Below are positions 1 through 5,462 of a stretch of DNA of 6,964 nt, in pieces. How positions within the stretch are numbered: the stretch's first letter is position 1; each line of letters begins with the position of its first letter. A program made the translations under genes and the position numbers. The notes under the pieces were generated by a model. The model did not search any database. It had not been told where the DNA came from and saw nothing but the letters and a program-made list of their open reading frames with translations. The stretch lies in assembly GCA_002343545.1 (NCBI GenBank), contig DDRA01000009.1, forward strand, positions 590 through 7,553, written 5' to 3'. Origin of the DNA: Bacteriovoracaceae bacterium UBA2428 (GTDB taxonomy: Bacteria; Bdellovibrionota; UBA2428).

Positions 1-2
1 CC

Positions 3-503
3 GCGTTGGCCGCCGGCGCGGTGCCGACGTGCGCGCCGCCGCTGAAGGCAAACGCCGCCGACGAAATCATCAACAACCTTCGCCAGCTCAAGAATGTCTG
101 GCACGGATTTCCCGTCGACCAGCTCACCCACGGGCTGCAAACGGCCACCTTGGCCATGCGCGCGGGCGAAAGCCCGGAAATCATCGTGGCTTCGCTTTGC
201 CACGACATGGCCAAGACGGTCTCGGCGCTCAACCACGAAGAAATGGCCGCCGAAATGCTCAAGCCCTACCTTAGCTCCGATACCTACAACATGCTCAAGT
301 ATCACGGCATCTTCCAAGGGCGCTTCTTTTGGGACGAGATCGACCGCGATCCGAACTACTACCTCAAGTTCCGCGGCGAGCGTTGGTACGACTTGGCCAT
401 GAAGTTCACCGAAGTCTACGACAAACCGGCCTTCAAGAAGGACGCCAACTTCGAACCGCTGGAGACCTTCATTCCGATCATCCGCCGGGTCGTGGGGGTT
501 TAA
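3..503 (+). CDS. HD-domain metal-dependent hydrolase/oxygenase (COG4341-like), 5'-partial
   Basis: The reading frame is open to the left edge, so the true start probably lies outside the window; the TTG at 6 is only the first possible start inside. Counting from that TTG, the putative metal ligands are H42 (LTHGLQ), H66-D67 (CHDMAK), H77 (NHEE), H100 (YHGIFQG) and D139 (VYDK). This H...HD...H...H...D order is that of the HD superfamily, and the pattern KPYL-YHGIFQG-YDKPAF-PLETFIPIIRRV matches my memory of the COG4341 'predicted HD phosphohydrolases', close to PhnZ-type diiron oxygenases. The substrate cannot be read from sequence. The first residues (ALAAGAVPTCAPPL) could be the end of a cleaved signal or linker. 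The stop abuts the ATG of the next gene, a diverged homologue, so the two are very likely co-transcribed. The family is fairly secure; hydrolase versus oxygenase is open. Confidence 0.82.
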   Translation, partial: ALAAGAVPTCAPPLKANAADEIINNLRQLKNVWHGFPVDQLTHGLQTATLAMRAGESPEIIVASLCHDMAKTVSALNHEEMAAEMLKPYLSSDTYNMLKYHGIFQGRFFWDEIDRDPNYYLKFRGERWYDLAMKFTEVYDKPAFKKDANFEPLETFIPIIRRVVGV

Positions 504-1154
504 ATGAGCGACACTCCGCTAAACCGCCGCGAATTCTTTCAATCCCTCTTCTCGTCGTCCGACTCGACGGCCTGCAAACCCATCAAGTATCCCAAGAAAA
601 GTCTGACGATGGGCATCGAAGACATCGGCGAGATCGGCAAAGTCGACTCGCTCATCCTCGAATACCAAGTCATGGAAGCCCAGAACGCCTTCATGGCCGA
701 CGAGATCGTCAACCAGGTCATTCGCCTGCAAGGCCTCCCGGGCCCCGACCGTTTGCTGCGAGCCCGCAAGGCCGCCACGATCGCCTACCACGAAGCCCCC
801 AAGTCGCTCCGCGATCAATGGGTCCTGGTCGCGTTCTGCAAAGACATCGGCCTCATCAAATCGCCGTCCAATCCGTCGGCCTACACCGCCTCGGCCCTTC
901 GTCCCTACATCGACGATTCGATCTACCGAGTGCTCAAGGCCTACGCCACCTTCGAAGACGATCCCGACGCCTTCCGCCGCCAACCGTGGTACGCGCAGGG
1001 TTTGCAGTTCCTGAACTGGAACCGACGGGCCGCGTCGCAGAACTTCACGCCTGGCACCGTGGAAACTTTCGCCTACATTATTCGCGAGCTCGTGAAGGTG
1101 GGACTCTTCAAGCAACCGGACGACACCAAAGTCATCCCCGAGCTGGAAGACTAA
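504..1154 (+). CDS. Degenerate HD-fold protein, metal ligands lost; partner of the preceding HD enzyme
   Basis: The ATG directly follows the TAA of the upstream gene, with a G-rich stretch before it as a possible ribosome site, so translational coupling is likely. The 216-residue product aligns by eye with its neighbour: FCKDIG (112-116) against LCHDMA, LRPYI against LKPYL, LKAYATF (144-150) against LKYHGIF, ETFAYIIREL against ETFIPIIRRV. At the ligand positions it carries K113, P124, Y147 and N173 in place of His/Asp, and the whole protein has only one histidine (H96). It is therefore predicted to be unable to bind the HD metal centre. The N-terminus has NRREFFQSL, which resembles a twin-arginine motif, but no hydrophobic segment follows, so export is doubtful. 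Inference: a pseudoenzyme that may bind or regulate the active neighbour. The homology was read by eye and no name is offered. Confidence 0.75.
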   Translation: MSDTPLNRREFFQSLFSSSDSTACKPIKYPKKSLTMGIEDIGEIGKVDSLILEYQVMEAQNAFMADEIVNQVIRLQGLPGPDRLLRARKAATIAYHEAPKSLRDQWVLVAFCKDIGLIKSPSNPSAYTASALRPYIDDSIYRVLKAYATFEDDPDAFRRQPWYAQGLQFLNWNRRAASQNFTPGTVETFAYIIRELVKVGLFKQPDDTKVIPELED

Positions 1155-1161
1155 GGATTTG

Positions 1162-1180
1162 GGAGCCGGCGAACGGCTCC
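1162..1180 (+). repeat. Hairpin after the HD gene pair, possible terminator without T-run
   Basis: GGAGCCG and CGGCTCC form a perfect 7-bp G+C-rich stem with a GCGAA loop, 8 nt after the stop of the second HD-like gene. No T-run follows, so it is not a canonical intrinsic terminator. It could stabilise the 3' end of the mRNA or act with another factor. Confidence 0.4.
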
Positions 1181-1213
1181 GGGCACGAATCCAAGGGCGA
1201 CCGTTTTCTCGAC

Positions 1214-1253
1214 GCGCAGATCTGTAGTCGCCAAAGCGTGACACGATCTGCGC
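1214..1253. repeat. 9-bp perfect inverted repeat abutting an ATG
   Basis: GCGCAGATC (1214-1222) and GATCTGCGC (1245-1253) are perfect inverted copies separated by 22 nt. The spacer can form a further short stem (1227-1231 with 1238-1242). The right arm ends exactly where the ATG at 1254 begins. It may be an operator, a 5' RNA hairpin masking the start of the decayed lipoprotein gene, or a terminator for the upstream operon (TTTTT follows 6 nt after the right arm, which is rather far). Confidence 0.45.
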
Positions 1254-1482
1254 ATGAAATTTTTCCCCTTCTCCTCACCGCGATGTCCCTCTCGGCTTGT
1301 AGTTACAAAATCAAAACGTAACAACACTGACGAATGAAGAGGACGACGAGACGGGTCCCTGGCAAGTGGACGACGTCATTCTTGGATCCGGTACGGCCGT
1401 CACCGTGACCGCGACCCCGAAGACGGGTTACGCATTAACGGACATGACTCTCGGCGGCGCGTGTGCCGCCGCCGCCCTTTAG
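1254..1482 (+). pseudogene. Remnant of a small lipoprotein gene, split over three frames
   Basis: ATGAAATTTTTCC at 1254 starts a lipoprotein-like signal, but the hydrophobic part and lipobox (PLLLTAMSLSAC, then SYKIKT and TAA at 1319) lie in the next frame. A third frame, open from 1303 to TAG at 1480-1482, continues with NEEDDETGPWQVDD and GSGTAVTVTATPKTGYALTD. The last part resembles the InlB-type/bacterial beta-repeat style G-x-x-V-T-V-T-A-x-P-x-x-G-Y. One base restored in the T5 run and one in an A-rich run near 1303-1316 would give a lipoprotein of about 76 residues. Alternatively a GTG at 1238 reads straight into the lipobox frame and gives only 27 residues. Both breaks are at homopolymers, so sequencing error is a real alternative to decay. 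Function unknown. Confidence 0.5.
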
Positions 1483-1487
1483 AGGGC

Positions 1488-2438
1488 TCATGGCTTGGTC
1501 CGGAGGCGATCCGTGGCCGATTCGATCAAGCTCAGAAGCTCAGGCCCTTGTAGCCGCGCGAGCTCTTTGAGACTTCGATCGGCCCGTAGCTCCTTAGCTA
1601 TCAAGTAACCCAGGTAGTATCCCGCTCGACGCGGCACAACTCGGTCCGTCGAGGAGAGCAAGAACCACTTTTCGTAGACGTCCTCGGACTCGGAAAGCAG
1701 ATCCCTTCGCATCTCCGACCAAAGCTCGGGTAAGCGCCCTTCGCAGGCCGCTACGAGCCCGACGGGCATATCCAACATCATATCCTGGGGCGTGGCCCCG
1801 GGATTCAGCTCATCCGAGACGAGGGTCGCCAGGCCCTCGCCCCAAAGCGCGCGCCATAGGCTCCCGCCCGAGAAGGCATGTTGGGAGTGATAAAAATGGA
1901 ATAACTCGTGATGATAGAAAGGCACGTCGCTTTGGCCATGGTGATACTTCACGATGCCGTCCACCCCGAAGATGAAGACGAGCTCACCGTTGATCCGCCT
2001 CGCACCGCCGTCCATTTCTCCCAGGCTATGCACGACGTAAATGTCGAAGTCGGTTCTAAAATCATCGAAGGTCGAGCGGAAACTTTTGAGCGCGGACGCG
2101 ATCTCGGACGAGATCACCCGAGCCTTTGTCGCAAAGCGCGACTCAATCGATGGGAACGCACCCAGCTCTTTCCCAATCTCTTGGCCGGGATCCTTGCCTT
2201 GTCGTCGCCACTTCTCGATCTTGAAATCATAAAACGCCGGGAAAGCCGCGCCGACCTCAGCCTTGAAGTGACTAATCTGATCGTCCAAACCTCGGCTCCG
2301 ATTGTTCGCCCAGAACTCCAAAAACACGGGGGTAAAATCGTGAACCCTCGGAGTGAGTTCCATAGTTGAAGCACAGCCAACCGTAAAAAAACTAACCCAA
2401 AGCATGCCAAGCCGAGCCATCGTCCTCATCCGAAACAT
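1488..2438 (-). CDS. Putative zinc metallopeptidase lipoprotein (HELFH motif)
   Basis: The 316-residue product opens with a short basic/hydrophobic signal and the lipobox FTVGC, which would place acylated C22 at the mature N-terminus in the outer or inner membrane. The start at 2438 is supported by a strong GGAGGAA six nucleotides upstream. Residues 177-181 are HELFH, a canonical HExxH zinc-binding and catalytic motif, within the His-rich stretch YHHELFHFYHSQH. Twenty residues further on, WGEGLAT provides E201, the expected third ligand of a gluzincin-type site. Nothing else identifies a named peptidase family; it is close in style to DUF2268-like or other 'HExxH...EG.A' proteins. It is transcribed divergently from the Cro/C1-type regulator at 2532, which may control it. 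Peptidase activity is inferred from the motif only. Confidence 0.72.
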   Translation of the reverse strand: MFRMRTMARLGMLWVSFFTVGCASTMELTPRVHDFTPVFLEFWANNRSRGLDDQISHFKAEVGAAFPAFYDFKIEKWRRQGKDPGQEIGKELGAFPSIESRFATKARVISSEIASALKSFRSTFDDFRTDFDIYVVHSLGEMDGGARRINGELVFIFGVDGIVKYHHGQSDVPFYHHELFHFYHSQHAFSGGSLWRALWGEGLATLVSDELNPGATPQDMMLDMPVGLVAACEGRLPELWSEMRRDLLSESEDVYEKWFLLSSTDRVVPRRAGYYLGYLIAKELRADRSLKELARLQGPELLSLIESATDRLRTKP

Positions 2439-2442
2439 CGCG

Positions 2443-2449
2443 TTCCTCC
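2443..2449 (-). promoter_or_regulatory. Strong ribosome binding site of the metallopeptidase lipoprotein
   Basis: On the minus strand GGAGGAA sits 4-5 nt before the ATG at 2438. It fixes this start over the internal ATGs at residues 4 and 7. It stands out because several other genes in the window have no recognisable Shine-Dalgarno. Confidence 0.7.
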
Positions 2450-2497
2450 GTGTAGACGCACCAAACAGAACTCAATACTCTGTGTAAATCTGATTGA

Positions 2498-2524
2498 TAA
2501 AAGTATTTATTATCGATACTTTTA
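2498..2524. promoter_or_regulatory. 27-bp dyad, candidate operator of the divergent pair
   Basis: TAAAAGTAT (2498-2506) and ATACTTTTA (2516-2524) are perfect 9-bp inverted arms around a 9-nt spacer, in an A+T-rich intergenic region of otherwise G+C-rich DNA. The dyad ends 7 bp before the regulator ATG. TTGATA (2494-2499) with TACTTT (2517-2522), 17 bp apart, could be its -35/-10, in which case a bound protein would cover both. A related half-site ATACT occurs at 2475-2479. Autoregulation by the adjacent helix-turn-helix protein is the simplest reading. Confidence 0.5.
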
Positions 2525-2531
2525 CCCCGCC

Positions 2532-3299
2532 ATGAGATCGCCCGCGCGCCCCCAGGAATTCGAGAGACTCCTGTCGACCTTAAAGAAGATCATGAAGGCG
2601 CAACGCGTGACCTATGCCACGTTGGCCGGGCGAATTGGATTGTCCGAGCCGAGCATCAAGAGAATCTTCACGTCCAGCGATGCCTCTTTCGCGCGGATTA
2701 TCGACATCTGTAGTGCACTCGGAATCGCCTTCGCGGACTTGGTTCAACAGTCCGCCGAGCCAAAGGAAAGCGTCTTTACGCTCACCCACGAACAAGAGGC
2801 CTTCTTCGCCGCCCAGCCCGCCTACTACGCATTTTTGAGAGGCCTACTGGAAACGTCGTCCGACCCCGCGATGCTTCGCAAGCGTTACAAGCTAAGCGAT
2901 TCTTCGCTGAGAAAGTACCTCAAGAAACTAGAACAACTGCGTCTCTTGGAGAGACTTCCCAAGGACCAAATCCGCCTGAACGTTCAGGGCACGCACAACT
3001 GGCTTGAAGGCGGCCCCTTCCAAAAGAAGTTCCTCAAAACTGATAGTCGGGAATTCGTCGAATACCTCACCGGCACCTTCCACTTGCCGAGACACTTCAT
3101 GAGCACCAGCGATCGAAGAATTCATCCCGACACGTTTGCGTCCATGATCTCCGACCTGAAGGGACTCGCGTCGACTTACCGGAAGCGCGCCTACCGCGAC
3201 GAGCTCTACTACCCGGCCAACGAGCTCACGCAGGTAAAGTGGCTGCTCGGCGCTAGCCCGTACCAGCGAAAGTGGGACGACCTGATCGAGGATCTCTGA
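2532..3299 (+). CDS. Cro/C1-type (XRE) transcriptional regulator with extra C-terminal domain
   Basis: Residues about 10-73 form a Cro/C1-type helix-turn-helix: FERLLSTLKKIMK, then TYATLAGRIGLSEPSIKRIF as the two DNA-binding helices, then IIDICSALGIAFADLV. Residues about 83-150 look like a second, winged-helix-type segment (LSDSSLRKYLKKLEQLRLLERL), followed by a region of unknown role ending at residue 255. The length and two-part arrangement recall regulators common in Bdellovibrio-like bacteria. No effector-binding site can be recognised. There is no Shine-Dalgarno before the ATG; the nearest upstream bases are TTTTACCCCGCC, so the mRNA may be leaderless. The gene is divergent from the metallopeptidase lipoprotein, with a perfect dyad between them, so auto- and cross-regulation is likely. 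Confidence 0.8.
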   Translation: MRSPARPQEFERLLSTLKKIMKAQRVTYATLAGRIGLSEPSIKRIFTSSDASFARIIDICSALGIAFADLVQQSAEPKESVFTLTHEQEAFFAAQPAYYAFLRGLLETSSDPAMLRKRYKLSDSSLRKYLKKLEQLRLLERLPKDQIRLNVQGTHNWLEGGPFQKKFLKTDSREFVEYLTGTFHLPRHFMSTSDRRIHPDTFASMISDLKGLASTYRKRAYRDELYYPANELTQVKWLLGASPYQRKWDDLIEDL

Positions 3300-3340
3300 A
3301 ACGCGATCCGCACGCGAGAAGCCAAGCTTCGCCGCCGGCG

Positions 3341-3361
3341 CAAGCGGGCCTCCGCCGCTTG
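3341..3361 (+). repeat. Hairpin between regulator and deaminase
   Basis: CAAGCGG and CCGCTTG form a 7-bp perfect stem with a 7-nt loop in the 92-nt gap after the regulator stop. No T-run follows. It could mark the end of the regulator transcript, but this is weak. Confidence 0.3.
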
Positions 3362-3418
3362 GGAGCCTTCCGCTAAACCCGTTGACCGAAAATGAACCCA
3401 GCCGGATACTGGGTTTCC

Positions 3419-3892
3419 ATGCCCAGCATTGAAGACTTCCAGCGCGTAGCCATCGAAGAAGCGAAGCTCGCTCTTGCCAAGGGAAACATGCCCATCGGCT
3501 GCGTGATCGTCTGCGACGGCGAGATCGTTGGTCGAGCGCACAACACCGTGGACTCCGACCGAAGTGATCTGGGGCACGCGGAGATGAATGCGCTCCGAAA
3601 AGTCGAACATCTCCTTTTCGGCGAGCTCAAAGGTCGCTGCGAGATCTACTGCACATTAGAGCCCTGCCTGATGTGCTACGGGGCGCTCGCGAACTACCGC
3701 ATCAAGCGGCTCGTCTATTCAGTGTCCGATCTTCACGCGGGTTATTCGCGGGCTGCCCAGCTTCCGGCGTACTACGCCGCTCGAAAGTTCGAAGTCGTCA
3801 CGGGAGTCCTTAAGGAAGAGGTCCTGGGATTGCTCAAGAGCTACGTCGCAAAGACGGGACATCGCGCACATCTCTTGGCGTCGTTGATCTGA
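3419..3892 (+). CDS. Nucleoside/nucleobase deaminase, TadA/guanine-deaminase-like
   Basis: This is a zinc-dependent cytidine/deoxycytidylate deaminase-fold protein. It shows HAEMNAL, giving the first zinc ligand (His) and the catalytic proton-shuttling Glu, and TLEPCLMCYGAL, giving the two Cys ligands. MPIGCVIV and LVYSVSD fit the core strands, and GVLKEEVLGLL is the usual C-terminal helix region. The family includes tRNA adenosine deaminase TadA, guanine deaminase and other base deaminases. The substrate is not decidable: the C-terminal tail (SYVAKTGHRAHLLASLI) is not the basic tail I associate with TadA. An upstream in-frame ATG at 3392 would add nine residues; I prefer 3419 because MPSIEDFQRVAIEEAKLAL begins where family members normally begin. 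Neither start has a clear Shine-Dalgarno. It converges with orn. A second copy of its C-terminal end lies at 6181-6285. Confidence 0.82.
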   Translation: MPSIEDFQRVAIEEAKLALAKGNMPIGCVIVCDGEIVGRAHNTVDSDRSDLGHAEMNALRKVEHLLFGELKGRCEIYCTLEPCLMCYGALANYRIKRLVYSVSDLHAGYSRAAQLPAYYAARKFEVVTGVLKEEVLGLLKSYVAKTGHRAHLLASLI

Positions 3893-3920
3893 ACGGCACT
3901 TGGACCACGACTGATTCTGA

Positions 3921-4451
3921 TCAATCGATCTTTACGAACTGAAGGTAGTACTTCAGTTCCGCGATGCTTTCGCGGATGTCGTCCAGGGCGCGGTGCTGGT
4001 CGCCCTTTTTGTGTTCGCGATTGAATTTGTCTTTGAACAGGATTTTCCAGCTCGTCACGTCGAGCATGCGATAGTGCAGTTTGCTCGCGAAGCGCTTGAA
4101 GTAGCGGTTGATGAACAAGCGGTCCTGGCCGATGGAGTTGCCGGCGAGGACGGGAAAGTCCCCGCGATTCTTGGCGGGAAAATGCCGCTCCACCAGGGCG
4201 ATGAGCTGATCTTCCACGAGCGAAGGCGCCACGCCGTTCGGGACGAGGGCCGTCAGCCCCGAAGCCCCGTGGTGGGCGCGGTTCCAGTCGTCCATGTTGT
4301 CCAAATAGGATTGCGGCTGTTGGACGACCGCGTGATAAGTTTCCCGTTCATTGAAGTCGAGGTCGGTCACGATCGCCGCGATCTCGATGACGACTTCCTT
4401 CTCGACGTCGAGCCCCGTCATTTCCAGATCGACCCACAGCAAGTTTTTCAT
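3921..4451 (-). CDS. orn: Oligoribonuclease (3'-5' DEDDh exoribonuclease)
   Basis: Orn degrades RNA fragments of two to a few nucleotides, including pGpG from cyclic-di-GMP turnover, to mononucleotides in the cytoplasm. From the ATG at 4451 the 176-residue length is typical of the family. The DEDDh exonuclease motifs are all visible: WVDLEMTGLD at the N-terminus (D and E), GNSIGQDRLFINRYF in the middle (D), and HRALDDIRESI near the C-terminus (H and D). LDVTSWKILFKDKF is also a typical Orn stretch. Upstream in-frame codons could extend the frame to 4535, but that part (containing HSRPEFPGYNGT) has no family resemblance, so the start is set at MKNLLWVDLEMTGL. There is no close Shine-Dalgarno; TACAAT lies 6 nt before the ATG. 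It is convergent with the deaminase, with only a 28-nt gap. Confidence 0.95.
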   Translation of the reverse strand: MKNLLWVDLEMTGLDVEKEVVIEIAAIVTDLDFNERETYHAVVQQPQSYLDNMDDWNRAHHGASGLTALVPNGVAPSLVEDQLIALVERHFPAKNRGDFPVLAGNSIGQDRLFINRYFKRFASKLHYRMLDVTSWKILFKDKFNREHKKGDQHRALDDIRESIAELKYYLQFVKID

Positions 4452-4457
4452 GGTGCC

Positions 4458-4463
4458 ATTGTA
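4458..4463 (-). promoter_or_regulatory. Possible -10 element of orn (TACAAT)
   Basis: TACAAT on the minus strand matches five of six bases of TATAAT and is exactly 6 nt from the orn ATG, so initiation at or next to the A of the ATG would give a leaderless mRNA. No good -35 is seen 16-18 nt upstream. Confidence 0.3.
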
Positions 4464-4523
4464 TCCTGGAAACTCAGGACGGGAATGGATGCGAGTGAAG
4501 CCCATGTTTGCGCCCACGCGCCC

Positions 4524-4544
4524 GGAGCAGAGCACGCTCCTTTT
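4524..4544 (+). repeat. Short hairpin with T-run, weak terminator-like
   Basis: GGAGC and GCTCC pair around a 7-nt loop and are followed by TTTT then AAAA. It lies just before the stronger terminator at 4554. It may be chance; it is recorded because the two lie in tandem in a region with no plus-strand gene upstream. Confidence 0.25.
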
Positions 4545-4553
4545 AAAAGAGAA

Positions 4554-4582
4554 GCCATAGGACGTGCCTATGGCAATTTTTT
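4554..4582 (+). terminator. Intrinsic (rho-independent) terminator
   Basis: GCCATAGG (4554-4561) and CCTATGGC (4567-4574) make a perfect 8-bp stem with an ACGTG loop, followed by AA and TTTTTT. This is the best-formed terminator in the window. No plus-strand gene ends just upstream (orn is on the other strand), and the beta-barrel-like gene starts only 22 nt later. On the minus strand the stem is followed by TTCTCTTTT, so it may work both ways. It may end a small plus-strand transcript or serve as an attenuator in the leader of the following genes. Confidence 0.65.
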
Positions 4583-4604
4583 GGGACCCCTAAACTCTTT
4601 TCCC

Positions 4605-5118
4605 ATGAACCTCAAAACCCTCCTCTCTATCTCATGCCTTATCGCAACTACGGCCATCGCCGACGGAGACGTTTCGTCTTCCCCGCCCGTTCTGTACGAG
4701 GCCTCGGGAGCCGCGAACATCATCTTGTCCTTTCCTTTCGCCGAGGGCTCGGACTCGCTCTATAGCTTTAACGCCGGCCTTGCCCGTCAGGTCCTGAACG
4801 ACGATTGGCAGATCGCCACAACAACCCGCTTCGCAAAGTCGGGATCTTTCACCCGGTTCTCCCTCGCCGTCGGCTCCGTTTTCAATTTTGGCTCAGATGA
4901 GTTTGAACAGCGCTTCTATGCCCAAGCGCTCGGCGGTCTCGCTTACCCAGAAGTCCGACCTCGGTTCCTACTCGCGCTTTGAATACACCGTCGGATTTGG
5001 AAAGCGCTTTCGTATTGCCGAGAATGTCCTTTGGAAACCCGAGATCGGCTTGACCGGGATCGGAAGCGCCCGCCCCAATTTCCAAATCATCCCCGCGCAA
5101 ATCAGCTTTCGTTTTTGA
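4605..5118 (+). pseudogene. Outer-membrane beta-barrel-like protein, frameshifted
   Basis: The ATG at 4605 begins a Sec signal peptide (MNLKTLLSISCLIATTAIA, then DGDV). Amphipathic strand-like segments follow (YSFNAGLARQVL, WQIATTTRFAKSG, FTRFSLAVGSVFNF, FEQRFYAQALGG). This frame ends at 4982, but from about 4936-4945 the next frame carries the natural continuation: TQKSDLGSYSRFEYTVGFGKRF through PAQISFRF and TGA at 5116-5118. Removing one base near 4941 joins the two into about 170 residues. The C-terminal Phe preceded by alternating hydrophobic residues is the outer-membrane assembly signature. No Shine-Dalgarno precedes the ATG. The next gene's ATG is 11 nt after the stop and its GAGG overlaps that stop, so the two form an operon. 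The one-base break may be true inactivation or a sequencing error. Confidence 0.65.
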
Positions 5119-5129
5119 GGCCATCACCT

Positions 5130-5462
5130 ATGTCGAAACGCATGAGAAGCTCTCGCGCACTGATCCTCGTTCTACCGATTCTCGCGGCAGCCTGCGGGAG
5201 TGTCGCCGAAAACGCCGTTGTTCAGGGGATCACGGCCACTTCACCGGCTAATGATGGCACCTTCGGCGCCAGCTCGCCCCCAGCACAGATCAATGTCCAA
5301 TTCGGAAATGAATCGGTTCCTTATTATTGGGTTACGGGAGAGACCACCGACGAGGCGATCCGAGTTCCTTCGGTCACCACGACTTGCACGGGGACAGCCT
5401 ACTTCATGAGTTACTCCGGTTACCGATCCGGACTCTCCGTACAGTTTGGCTACAGACGGTAG
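5130..5462 (+). CDS. Lipoprotein N-terminal part, probably the broken start of the FGE-domain protein
   Basis: GAGG at 5117-5120 lies 9 nt before the ATG, a good ribosome site. The product opens with a basic n-region, a hydrophobic core and the lipobox LAAAC (MSKRMRSSRA, then LILVLPILAAACGS). A low-complexity Ser/Ala/Pro linker and a segment with VPYYWVTGETTDEA and TTCTGTAYFMSYSGYRSGL follow before a stop at 5460-5462. The last dozen codons overlap the FGE-domain frame that continues at 5410-5446. Lipoproteins with a C-terminal FGE-type domain are common in Bdellovibrio-like genomes as I recall them, so I infer that this is the front part of one protein, joined to the next feature by a frame break and possibly a deletion of the FGE N-terminal lobe. 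An independent 110-residue lipoprotein cannot be excluded. Confidence 0.55.
   Translation: MSKRMRSSRALILVLPILAAACGSVAENAVVQGITATSPANDGTFGASSPPAQINVQFGNESVPYYWVTGETTDEAIRVPSVTTTCTGTAYFMSYSGYRSGLSVQFGYRR

Noticed and set aside
519..1244. Minus-strand frame opposite the pseudo-HD gene
   Set aside because: Antisense shadow with no recognisable domain, while the plus-strand frame has clear homology to its neighbour.
329..1321. Long plus-strand open frame overlapping both HD-like genes
   Set aside because: Arg/Pro/His-rich composition typical of an out-of-frame reading of G+C-rich coding DNA. Only its last 17 codons or so (the LSAC lipobox) carry signal, and they belong to the lipoprotein remnant.
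1453..1487. GGCGGC/GCCGCC and GCCCT/AGGGC stems between the lipoprotein remnant and the metallopeptidase stop
   Set aside because: Short stems in G+C-rich repeat-like sequence with no T-run; too weak to call a terminator.
4443..4459. Three-codon mini-ORF (ATG GCA CCA TGA, minus strand) overlapping the orn ATG
   Set aside because: AGGA lies before it and it overlaps as ATGA, but three codons could easily occur by chance, and the -10-like TACAAT overlaps it.
3993..4604. Plus-strand frame antisense to orn, fused to the beta-barrel signal peptide
   Set aside because: The part over orn is the complement of a clear DEDDh enzyme; the real start is the ATG at 4605 with a signal peptide.
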